Of a stretch of DNA of 64,000 nucleotides, positions 42,136-55,200 are shown one piece after another. A program made the position numbers and the translations under genes. Positions within the stretch are counted from its first letter, which is position 1. Each line of letters begins with the position of its first letter. This stretch comes from Trichoplax sp. H2 (lineage: Eukaryota > Placozoa > Uniplacotomia > Trichoplacea), in the NCBI GenBank assembly GCA_003344405.1, contig NOWV01000248.1, positions 26,999-90,998 on the forward strand, read 5' to 3'. The notes beneath the pieces were generated by a model. The model searched no databases. It was not told where the DNA came from and saw only the letters and a list, made by a program, of their open reading frames with translations.

Positions 42136-42770
42136 TGTGACAGTATTGAATACTGTATTAGAGTAGAAATATCTATATTAGGATAATTCTGTTAGACTAT
42201 CCTTATTTAGTTAACTTCCAATTTGGATATTCTGCGTTTTAATATAGCACTGACTTTTTATGACAGTGACACTTATGCACATACTGAAATTAATAGCTAT
42301 AATAGGGAATGCAAATCATCTACTTACAGTTCCAATCATTGTGATTGTAATTTACTTATGGTAGATTGTAAATTATCATGGAAATGTTCCGTGATAGGAC
42401 ATATCGTAATCTGACTATTCTGTATTAGTCATTATATGTCTATGTTTGTAAATACTGTTGTCTGCATTAAGGGAGCAGTAGCTAAAACTAGCATCTAATT
42501 CAGTAAATGATTTCAATGTTAATTGTATTAACTATGGCTCATGAACTATTGAGGAATAGTATATAAATGCAGTATATCGTGAAATAAAGTGGATTCCCAA
42601 ACTTAGTGCTTAACGTAAAATATGAGGCGTTTAAGTCTTTGTGTATTCTGTTAGTAGAGCAAAAGTGTTTGTGATAGTGCAGATATCGTTCCTTGATACG
42701 TAGTTCAAGGAATTGACTTATTGATTGTACAGTACATTACGTTATCTTGTTGCAAAGCTGTTTTGTGGCA
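42136..42770 (+). mobile_element. Solo LTR, family A, sense strand plus
   Basis: 635 bp from TGTGACAGTATTG to AGCTGTTTTGTGGCA, the near full-length reverse complement of 15346-15975. It lies about 240 bp 5' of the first visible receptor C exon in the same orientation, so any LTR promoter activity would point into receptor C. Confidence 0.75.
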
Positions 42771-43009
42771 ATAGTTTTAGCGGTAGTTTAAAGATTACAA
42801 CTTACTAAATTATTTATTTTGCTAGTGCTAACTGATCTAAAATGCTAAATATCTTATAATTATGTAATAAACTTGTAGTCTGCTATACTAGTAGCTGTTC
42901 TTGTATCATATTATGATGTCTGCAGATAAGTATTTCTAACTGTCGTTCTATAGTAATATATTGATTTAATATCGTGATTTGCCATAAATAATTTAAATGG
43001 ATTCATCAG

Positions 43010-43281
43010 TTTATTGCAATAATGAATAAACAACTGAAATTGAATTTCATTATCAAAACAATAGACCAGCAAGAAAGCAGACCTTTCAAAGCAATAATTC
43101 CATTCAACGCAATTCCTAAACCTCAGCCTGAGTTTAAGCCAAAATGGTGCCCAATGAAGTGCAGTTGTGAAGTTATCAAGATTAATAGAATTTATGAATC
43201 GAAAGGTGAAATGGTCTGCAACTTCGGAAATTGGACTTTAACTTCTGCTTGGAAACCGGAATTCTTGAACATTACTGATTT
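43010..43281 (+). CDS. Receptor C exon N: LRRNT cysteine cap
   Basis: Contains KWCPMKCSCEV and a fourth Cys (GEMVCNFGNW), then LNITDL, ending phase 2 at TT|gtaata. An ATG lies at 43022, but the residues after it are not signal-like. An acceptor (ttcatcag) precedes 43010 in an open frame, so an upstream exon is more likely. Partner 3116-3341. Confidence 0.75.
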
Positions 43282-46200
43282 GTAATAATTTCGTATATGA
43301 TTTATCTTTCAATCTGTACACAACAATAAATAGTTGACTTGTAATAAACCAAATATGTACTAAAATCTTGTTCCATAATTTGATATATATGTAATTTAGA
43401 AAGGTGAAACAAACAGTGATTGAGGCAGTAACAAGTGCCACATTTTATTCCTTTGCGAATCTTATCAAGCTGTAAGGATTAACTGATTTTCTGTAGTGCT
43501 AGTTAAGCTTTTCAAGCTCTGGCTTTTATGTACCCAAAGTTTGAATACATTCGTTCTGAGGAAACAAATTAATCTTTTCGAGAAATACTATCATGAATTC
43601 TAAATGCATTGATGTAATGATTTCGATCATTATTTAGCCAAATGTCAAAGACGAAAACCAGCTATATTGGGCCCCATTCATTTTCAAATCTAAAGAAATT
43701 GAAATATGTGTAATCTATTAATTATATTCCATCAATTTAGCAACTAACAATTTCTTCTGTACGAATTTATTAATGGCTACAACCAAAATATTTCAAATGC
43801 CTAACATTATTATATTACGAATATATTAGATCTATTACGGAGAATCGACTGCAAAGTTATTCTGATGCCTTTCACAGAATTCCGGAATTGTTGACCTTGT
43901 GAGTAATTCAATGAAGATAGAAAAGCTTCGTAATTATATTAGAAAATAGCCATTAGGAAAAATCTAAGTTGTTGAAGAAATCACTTGCTGACTATACGAA
44001 ATTATTTCAAAAATTTAGTAAATAAACGAATTTTTTTCTGTACGGTATTAATAGAAAATTCTTCAATATAATCTATCAATATTTAACTTTCAAAATATAG
44101 GAAGTTTATCCAACAACTTGAAAATTGAAGTACAGCACTTGTTTTTTAGGCCGAGTAGATTAATTACTTTGTAGGAAATTTTTCAATTTTAAATATCCAT
44201 AGTGTTACCATAAAAAGTACATAATGTATCCGTATTGCACCTATAGTATTAATCTCATGCTACTAAAATAGGCAGGCTAGAAATACTCGCATAGCCAGTG
44301 TTTCTTCTGAGCATTTTACAAATTTAAGGCATCTCCATACTTTGTAAGTTACTAATTTCGTATTAGGTAGCACACAAGGGATCCTTTATAATTCTTTTCA
44401 ATTGGTTTAAAATTTCATTAAAGCCCTGATTTTCTACAGAAATGTTCTGAAAGTAAAATATACTTGTTTCTCTGTGTAATATTAGGGACTTAGGCGTTAA
44501 TTTAATTACTGAACTTGATAATGATTCATTCAATGGGCTTCATGAACTAACTAAATTGTTAGTAATTTACGAAAAGAACTCTTTGATATCGTTTAATATC
44601 ACATATATAAATTAAATTTATAAACAAAAAGACTTTTTATTCAAGTGATTACTTCAATATGCTTTCGCTAATATATGTTTCTATTATCAGGAAATTATTC
44701 TCTAATAAGATTAGAATGATTCATGATTTAAGTTTTAAAGAGCTGATAAGCTTAAAAATTTTGTAAGTTATCAACAAGTAACCAAATAGCATTAAGTTAG
44801 ATGTTTTAAGATTTCGTATTAAAACCGCAGATTTGAATTTTCAAAAGAATTTTAAGTTAATATAGCGGATGGAATATTGAATTTTCTTTTCCTGTTTCTA
44901 GAGATTTAACAAGGAATAGGCTATCTACAGTTAACAAGAATTTACTGCACACTTTAGTCAATTTACAAAAATTGTAAGTAACTATAGAATAAGAACAAAT
45001 CTAATAAAGTAAAAGTAGCTACTTCGCTCGTTATAACTTTATGGTATTATTATCGAAATTTTATGGCACCAATAATGTGAAAATCAGCATAATGATTACT
45101 GCATTATACTCTGTACTAATTTCATCCCACTTAGATATAGATTAAAAAGCCTTAAAGTAAATCTTACAGGATAATTTGGGAGCTTCTAATTTACCCGTTA
45201 CCATAGGTACATGAATAGTAATTATATTTCCACTATACATCCAGAAGCATTTTCTTCTTTGACTTCCGCTACATTTATGTAAGTCACTAGTGATATTATA
45301 CAAATACTCTTTCGTACATTAATGTCAGTATCCTTAAAAGGTTAAAAACTGTATTACAAGACTAAGATAATTGATTCATTTTATCAAATTCCAATGCTAT
45401 TTATTGCAGTTTATTTTGGGAAAAATTATATGACATTCTATGAAGAGCTTTAATTGATCAATGCGATCTATTTCGTTTCAGTTATTTATCGAACAACAGA
45501 ATCTCGACGCTTTCCGATGATACCTTTAAAATGACCCATAATCTCAGATATTTGTAATAAATTAATCTTGAAGCCTATTTTGAGAGCAAAATGCATCATA
45601 AATAAAGCAATAATTGCATAAAGTGTCATAATTCGTTGGTACATACGAGTACGAGTAAACTAAATTTGAATTTAAAAATTTTAATTCTAGGTATTTAAAT
45701 CAAAACCAAATAACGAAAATTACGGCATCACTATTCAGAAAGTTACACCAGCTAAGAAAATTGTAAGAGAAATAGACTTTTCCTATTTTACTTTAAAGTA
45801 GATCTTTTAAAATTCGCCCGTTTGGTGTTAAGAATCAATCCAAAATTTAGCTAATATACGTACAAGAGACACTCATAAGAACTAGACAGTAATAGGAGTA
45901 GCATACTTTCCCTTATTTTGAGCTGAAACAGTCAATATTGAAGTTATTTCATATAGCTTAAGGTATCATCATACCCTATCAATTAAATATTTTCTCTGAG
46001 AAGTGATCAAATTTACCGTTGGTTGACATAAATGTTACTACCGTATAATATGTTTATTAAGCTTAAAAGGGGAAAAGTTAGAAGTGATTTTATAATAAAA
46101 TTTAAATTAATCCAATTAAGTTCCAATGACATATTACAAACTTTAACGAGTTTTAATATAGTCAAAAGTAAATAATGTAATGATTAATATTGCATTAGTA

Positions 46201-49200
46201 TTGAATCAGTTGTTGGCTATCATCATTAATCCAATTTTTACGTAGGAATTTATGAATAATGTATAAAATACCTATAATTTTTAATAACAGTTCTACGATT
46301 TCAAAGCACAATTTACACTGCTTCTATAATAATATTGAATATAAATAGGTATTTGCAGTCGAATAGAATTTCCTTTATCGACGCAAATGCATTCAAAGGA
46401 TTACGGTCTATATTGCAACTGTAAGAATGATCATTATCCTGTTAGATTTACGATCTAACAAAATCATAATTCCTTTGTGTTAATATAACAATTGATATCA
46501 ACATTTTTGAACAGATCTTTAAATGAAAATAATCTTGTATACCTTCAAAATAACCTCTTTCCTCCAATGGCAACGCTGAGAGTATTGTATGTTCAGTTTG
46601 ATTCAATTAGGATAACGCTGTGAACTTAAGAAATCGACTTTTATTACAAAAGTTAACTAATTCATATTTCCAAACTAAATTAAATGATTTTATTACCGGT
46701 GTCATACACTAGAGATATCTCACGAAACCAAATTCAACGCATTCATCCTCGAGCCTTTAGAAATTTAACAAAGTTACAGGAATTGTTAGTCGTATGGAAA
46801 CGTATCTATTCGATTTTTTATACTACATTATATAGCACTGAAGTTTTTCGTAATGAGAGAGATACATTTAATTAAAGACTAATTCTTGCATATGAGCTTA
46901 TATATTGTCTTCTACTGTCATTACTTCGGGATTACTTTGTATTTGTAGGACGTTATCAATGAATAACATCAACTTGTTGCCTAATAATATTTTCGCTGAT
47001 TTACATGGGCTGGAATATTTGTAAGACTTATTGATGAACTAATTACTATTGTAATAATATAAAAATACTTATCCAAAGCATAATTTTTGTTAAGTTATCA
47101 ACAAGATATGACTTTAAATTTATATATACATATTCACTTTTTTTAATTTAATACATGAAATGCGGTCTAAATTTGATGAATTTAATTTTTTAACCGTTGT
47201 TAAACCATATATAGATCTTCATCCAATGCTAATATTTCACAAATTCAACCTATGTCATTTATGGGTTTATCAAACCTAAGATCACTGTAAGTTTCTACTT
47301 TTGCTTGCAAAATTCGAGATAGAAAACATGTCATGGCCGAGTAGTAGTCTCATGCTATTACTATTTGTCCGCCTACGTAGCCCAAAATTTGAGTTAACAA
47401 AAGTTGAGTAATTCCCTAATGAGACACAATCTTATACTAGAAACAGTACAAGTACACCTTTTCATTCTATTAGCCACCTGCCGCACTACTAGGATGAGCT
47501 GAAAGAATTACAAAACAATTTTGTAATAGATTTAGGGTGCTGTCACAAACTGGCTCTGTGATAAAGATAACGTAAACAAATCTCTAAATTAATGCAGTCT
47601 CTGGGATTCAGTATCCTTTAACTATCTCACAAGGATTTAGACGCCTTTGCTTCTACGTTAAACAACTATAAAACTCTTCTTTTATTCAAATATTTGCCGA
47701 GCTTAAATACCCCTCAGTAGTTGTTATCATGTATGAGTCATAACAGTTCATGAAATTTAGTTTATGTTGAATAGCTAAATTAATACAGAAATTATTCACA
47801 ATTTTAGCCATGTACTGAACGATTCTAGATAATTAGATTACAAAACGTCCATACACAGAATTATTTATAGTATCCTTTATGATTGAATATCTTTAGGATT
47901 TTCATCAAACGCGATACAAGACATAACACTTTTATCAATTAACATTAGCTACCGTATAGAAATTCTTACTACAGTACAGCATAACTTACTATAACAAAAT
48001 AATAACTACCGTCGTTCTTACTGTAAGTCATTATTAGCTATCTCCATATAAAAATCTTAACCGCTAAATTCAGTCATTTACTCTTCACGATGGTTCGTAC
48101 TGTGACAAGTGTGTAGACGAAATCTATAAGACACTTTAATTAAATGCTTTTATTTCTAATAATTAATAGCGCAATGACTGACAACAATGTTGATGAAAGT
48201 TCGCCTTGGGTTTTATATTCTTTGTACAAATTAGAATCATTGTAAGAAATATTATTCTTAAAATATATTAGTAGTAATTTATGTTAGCGTAATTTGACCC
48301 TAACTCTTCTGACTTCTTGATTGCAGAGTTATAACAAACACTGGCTTTTCAAACGCTTCTTACGATGTTTTCCATAATCTAACTCATCTACGATCCTTGT
48401 AAGTAGCTTAGAATGACTTTACTGACTTGCATGGTAAAAAATAATGTCTATACGGAGAACAATAATTTCCAGATGGAAAATGCTTACCAAAGTTAAACTT
48501 TCCATCTGTTTGGAAATTTCTGTGAGTTTCTAAAATGTATACTACAAGTACAACCCAGTACTATACTAGGGTATTGTTACAATTAATTAATTCTTGCGTC
48601 TTCAATGATATAATTTCATTAAGTAATAAATCACACGTTAACACCTAACCATTAATTTAATTTACTACTATTAAATGTCATAGAAAGTGTATTGTAATTT
48701 TAGCTAAATTCAGTATGTAGATTTGGCTATAAATTTATTATTGCTATGCGCCAACGAAGTTTGTGAGGCTATATAAAAGCCACAAAGCTCTTAATTTAGG
48801 GAGTTAACAAGTTAATCGATAAGAGATGGTTACCAGTTGTTAGTATTAGAATGTAAGTTGTGAGTTCAATCGGTCATTTTAATAAATAGTTTATAAAATA
48901 AAGTTTTGATTTTTCACGTAAGTTTTCTATCGCCTAAGAATCGAATTTAAGTTTGGTAGATTAAAGTGTGCATAGCGTTAGTTGCTTAGATTATTAAGAC
49001 TACTAGAGAGGAAAGAATACCGATAATATTTGTATTGTAATCTTGGTTGTGACAGGTATATTAGTCTTTTCTGTTCATAGTTTACTATCAAATTGACTCT
49101 TCATTTGTTATATCATATCTGCAACTACAGTCTGTCAATAATGCTACGATCAATTACACAATATAACGCACATTAAATAATAGAACGAGCACTGATTAAA

Positions 49201-52200
49201 TTATTAACTTCAGTAATTAATAAGTTAGCGCATGTACTCTGTCTTACTGGCATGCAACCAGTCTAGGAATCAAAGTAATATTGTATCACTTATCAGTTTA
49301 CCAGTAAAAACTACGTAAGAAATCGTTCCCAATAAATTTGTTAAATTGGAGATATACAACAAGTATAATAAATTATTATTACTTACATATGATACCTAGC
49401 TGTTGTTCTCATTATTTTAATGGACCATATGAAGTAATGAAATTTATTCTTAAGTTTTAAATTAACTTTAATATTGGATAACCTTTGGCTAAAATTCGTT
49501 ATACAATTTTAGAAACATTGCCGGTTGCGGTCTCAAAAAGATTAAAGCAAGTTTATTCAAAAACTTGAATCTATTAACAAACTTGTAAGCTTTCCATAAA
49601 TGATTTTACTTTCCAGTTCGATATAATTTAATTACGGTACAGATATATTTATATATATTATACATATACTATATCTTAAAATTCTATATAGCAAGATCTC
49701 TTATTTATTGCAACAAATGAAGGTTTATTTATTTAGTAAATGTATCCTTTACGTTTAATTTGAAGAATACATTGCAATTCTAAAATCTTATTATTAGATG
49801 CTGGAGCTCCATTTTATCAACTTAGATTACTGAGTCATACATTGATGATTTTAAAAACAAATCATATTTGCATATAATTTTAGTCATTGTTTTAGACATT
49901 TGATAACCTAGTTTCTTCGCCTCGAGTAGGCAAATAATATCTGTTTGCCTAACGGTGCATAAACTAGAGCTTGAATTATTTCATATACATACATGTACTA
50001 AATAAACATATTTAGAGGGTTATTCTAACATATTTTAAGTTAGATCACAAACTATACTGAAACTACTTGTGTAAATTGCTAGACATATCACGATAATTAG
50101 CTAAAATGGTCAAGCAAAAATAACTTAATATATACTTCATCAAGGCAGTTTATGTCATTATTGGTTTATAGTTCCTATTATTTCAAGTATATCTTTCATT
50201 TTAATTTGTTTCTCATCCTAAAAATTATTATAGAAATCTTGATAACAATGAGTTAGAAATTATCAATAACGAAACATTCTTGGGCCTATCTAATTTAAAG
50301 AAATTGTAAGTACTATGATTATAGCGTCTTCTAAACTGGAAAAATAAATTCTTTACATGCTGCTTCAGGGCATGCTAATAGTCATTTTTGGATCATTCTA
50401 GAATTTGTTGTTTCCTTTAACTGATAACTGTACATACAATTAAAGGTATAAACAGCACAATCTACACCTTGCTAGTTTTCTACAAAGGCCATTTGCTACT
50501 GCCACAAAGTAACTATATTACATAGGAACCGTAACATATTTACCTACAATAACTTATACTATCGAGAAATTCTCTCGATTGCACTTTATCTGTAAAACTT
50601 TACATAGTCTTTTAGATAACTAAATCATTTAATAGCAGTATTCATGCCCTGCAAATATAACTAATGTTATTAATATAGAGGTAATATAAATTTGACCAAT
50701 TTTTCAATGAGATTTAGTTAAATTTCGTTTAAAGAAGACTAGTGATTTACTTTCATATCCGAATGACAGGAGATCGTCAGCATTTGGAGCCGTATTGTAG
50801 ATAGATATCAAGAAGGGTAGCTTAATCATAATTCATAAAGGAACTTCATAACGTAGTTACTATAACTTTGAGTGCCATATGAAATTAGTAAGCCTAATAC
50901 TTCAGTAACTATTATTCAGTCTATTACTTTTGCATTTAAATTAACTAATGTTATCAGAGGTTTTACAACGCCTCTAAATTAGATTTATTTTCAATTCTAC
51001 TTTTTATAGATCCCTTCAAATGAATAAAATATCCTATATAGCTACTAGCGCTTTTTCGATGTCGCCTTTATTGGACACATTGCAAGTTTATTGTCTTATT
51101 ACTTTCTCAGTATTTCTGGATATAATTATTTAATAAATTGATTAACCATTTCAATTTTTTAGGTATCTGAGCGGCAACAATTTACTTATGAAAGATTTCT
51201 TTTCCATACAGTTCATGGGAAAAATTCTGTTCGTAAATGATAACATAATTATTTTACTAGCGATACTCTTACATTCATAGATAAATCGGTGGGATAGATC
51301 AGTGATAGCCAAGGCTCATATTTATATTGATATCACTGTCAGGCCATAAAAATGCACCAATATGTACTTTCAAATAATTTGATATCTGTAAGAACAAGCT
51401 GAAATACCCGTATCAAATATATTATACCTATTTTAATAATCCATCGATGGTTATGTTTTCTATACTATTTAATTAGACTATAGAATAATGAACAGGTCTT
51501 AGCTGTTTTAATAAATAGTCAGAGCATGTCTAAAATTCGTGTACAACTTTATATAAAACTAGTTAATCAAATACTGTACTGATTAATTAATCGTGGCAGA
51601 TTCTGATAATTCATAAATCTAGTCCCTAAATTAGCTATAGAATATTTTTATAGTTATAACCATCTTACAAGATATAAGTTCAGTTTGTTCGATTAAATTA
51701 TCAAAGATATATCTATGAACTTTAACTAATTATTTACAACTACCAGTAAACGGTACATTCATAGCACGGACTATGATTAATTATTTAACAATTTTTATTT
51801 CAAAATGCTATTATGTGATAAAACATTAAAATTATTACAATCTGTCCTTAAATAATTTTATATCGGCTAGGAGAATGTCTTTTAACAGGCTTCATGAAAT
51901 CAACTTTCAAAAATTTCTTGCTATCGACACTTCTATTCTGTGTGTTCCCTATACTCTAGTACTTTTTGAAAAATTTCTTATTGTGATGGTGTATGTTCAG
52001 AAATGAAATTAGTAATCATCTTTCCAATATTATTAACTATTGACTAGAGATTTAAGCTGGAATAAAATTAGACATATTCACAACTTTCCATTCATGCCAT
52101 CGTTATCGGAAATGTAAGTGAAGCAATCTATATACAGTAAATACCTATCAATTAATCAAGCTTATAACATTCAAAAGTAAAAGTATAATTGTTATATCAG

Positions 52201-55200
52201 GATTGATTGAGATTTAGAGATAACTCAGCTTTGCTTCTTATATGCACTATATAAGTAAGCTTCATATCTTTGCTGATGTAATTGATTTATCCTTGGCCAT
52301 CATATTTCATAATCAGAAACTTATCAGATAATCGAATTTATTCTGGTTCAGAAATAAATTTAGCTAATTTAACTGGGCTACAAGCCATGTAAGTACCCAT
52401 TTTATCCAATCAATATTTTTATAGCTAGTCTGTATTTCTTATTTGGGAGAAATGAAGCCTTACGGTAACAAATCTGATCAATATGTTAATATCATTTATT
52501 TATAGTAATTTAAAGAGCAATGGAATCATTTCTATTTCCAGCTCTTTCTTCAAGAGCCTACGGCATTTATCAAATTTAACCATCATGTAAGTTGACATAA
52601 ATAAAATTTTTGCAAAGCACTAAAGAGCCAGACATGCTCATTATATCCGAGATTATGGCATAAAATAAGAATGCAAAGTATCTGTATCCTAATCCGTGTT
52701 AGGCTAACAAATCCATTAGAAGATTCATTGCTAATAAGAACTGCTGTTTCAATACTAGTTTCTGTCCTGATATATTATGTACCTCCTATTGCTTTTCATC
52801 ACAAAATTGTTGATTAACGTGACAACTTTATTATTCCCAGTATTACGTGTAGCTACTGAAATATTCATTGTACTATAGAACAGTGCAGTAGTTACCAGAT
52901 GATTGCAATTATTAAGTTGATGTAGAACAGTACCCCCACGTGTAGATAACCTTAAATATCTGGTATTATGTGTCGCCAACTATACGGTACGAATTGTAGC
53001 TGAGCTGGTATTTAAGGTTGAGCTCATAAAATAAAAAGTATCTTCTTTACAGGAATCTATGTTTTAGGTTGCGTCTCTATATTGACTAAAGAGTTAACAC
53101 CCAGCTAAGACTAAAATAATTTTTTCAATTAGGATAATTCAAATATGAATGAATTTTGCTTAATTATTTAGCGAATAGATAAACTGTTGCTTTTAGTAAT
53201 ATTAATACTTCGACAATACCTCTAAGAATTAGTTCTAGGACAAGAGAGTCTACTGACTATATAGCAGCTGAACTACAAGCACTATTAAAATTGTCCTAAC
53301 CGCTATGTTATTCCTGATCATTATTATATTCATTACTCTTATCGCTTCGTTATTTAATAAGCGAATTGTTATGACTTTATTATGCCAGTAATATTATAAA
53401 CGCGATGACTGTTACCTGATTCTACCAGACTACGAATATCTATTATAATTTATGCGAATGAGTTATGTAGTTAGGTTTCTAAATTATTGATGCCATTTCG
53501 AAAACTTAATTAAAATTCCCTGGTTAAATCACTAAAATCTATGAGTATTCCGAATAGAGTTTACTTTAAATGTTATTTAGCGCGTTACTGTAGCAAGTTG
53601 TAATTCAATAAAATCAAATTCACCACTCTGAAAGCAATGTTTCTGAAAGCAAAGCTTAGGTTACAGAGACATTAAATTATGATGATATTTCTTACATTTT
53701 AGGACGTTAAGTTTTAACAAGATAAAGTCCATAGCTGACAATGCCTTTATGTTCTTAAATCTCAAACGCTTGTAAGTCTCGTATATTATAAAAATTAGAT
53801 TTCACCTGATATACGAATATAACATAATAACTGCTAGCTTAACATCCTCAATATGACCAGACCGTTTAAATAATCATCAATAATTTGTTCTGCCAAGAAA
53901 TGCAATATAAAATGAGTTATTCTCTATTTGCACGATTGAAGAATATAAGCAGCTAATAATTTTCTGCTTTTCAAAATATGGTATTAAATATTTTAGTCTA
54001 AGATTTTTACTTATCCGTCCTGCAAGATGTAATGTTAAGATACTTCAATTATTTGCCAATTTTGTAGCTTAAAGAAAAATGGCGTATAATTTAACAGTAA
54101 TCGTAAATACCCATACATAAGATATGTCTGCATTGATTTCGGGTCAATAATTATTGCACTATGTCACAAATTATCTCATTTTAGAAGTAATAAGCTTCAC
54201 AATATCTGTACCTTTGAGTAATTTGATATCTTGAGCTAGATACTTTAATAGTCGAATCAACTCGCAAATAAGTTTCTTTATTCTTAGGCCACGAATAATT
54301 AAGTATATATTAATTTCATTATGGGCCAGATCTATGGATTCTAATACTTATAGAGGAAATTTAATCAGTATTTAATGTCAATGTAGTATTCATAGCTATT
54401 ATTACACATTCTAAGTCTAAATTTTTAATGAAGAAAATTAAAGTAAATTGCTCACTAAGAGCCTACTGATAGGTTTATCTTTCTAAAATCTGCCAATAAT
54501 AAGACCTTAAATACTGACGAATTTCCCATCGTCAGAAAGTTACAGTAAACCACTAGTCTCGCTTAGATAAAAATTGAACCCAAGCTTATAGAAACATCAG
54601 TCAATTTATAATTCTGTCACAATAATAATAAATAAGAATGCATAGATGTTATTATAAAGCCATGCAATCATCTTATAAAAGCATGTAAAATATCAAAGAT
54701 AAATTAATGTTAACACATTCCTACTATAGATAAGAAGTCTTATTAAAATCATTTTTAAAGGTTACTATGTAACATTACTTTAAAAATGTAATCCACAAGA
54801 ACTATAGATGTCTTGATTATAATGTTTACTAGGGATTTATTTTCCAATTTGCTAATCCAAATAAATTTTTTGGCACCGCTAAATAACTTGCAGATCCTGT
54901 AAGTAATGCGAGTTAACTTGGTCATAATTTATTTTAATGCATATATGTCACAAAACAGCTTTGCAACAAGATAACGTAATATACGATCAATAAGTCAATT
55001 CCTTGAACTACGTATCAAGGAACGATATCTGCACTATCACGAGCACNNNNNNNNNNNNNNNNNNNNCTATGTAACATTACTTTAAAAATGTAATCCACAA
55101 GAACTATAGATGTCTTGATTATAATGTTTACTAGGGATTTATTTTCCAATTTGCTAATCCAAATAAATTTTTTGGCACCGCTAAATAACTTGCAGATCCT

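Noticed and set aside
52755-52979. 74-codon minus-strand frame in a receptor C intron
   Set aside because: No family features and no paralogue in the equivalent receptor A intron.
55135-55200. An additional, 46th LRR exon in receptor C
   Set aside because: Identical to 54833-54898 within a duplicated gap flank; best explained as the second haplotype.
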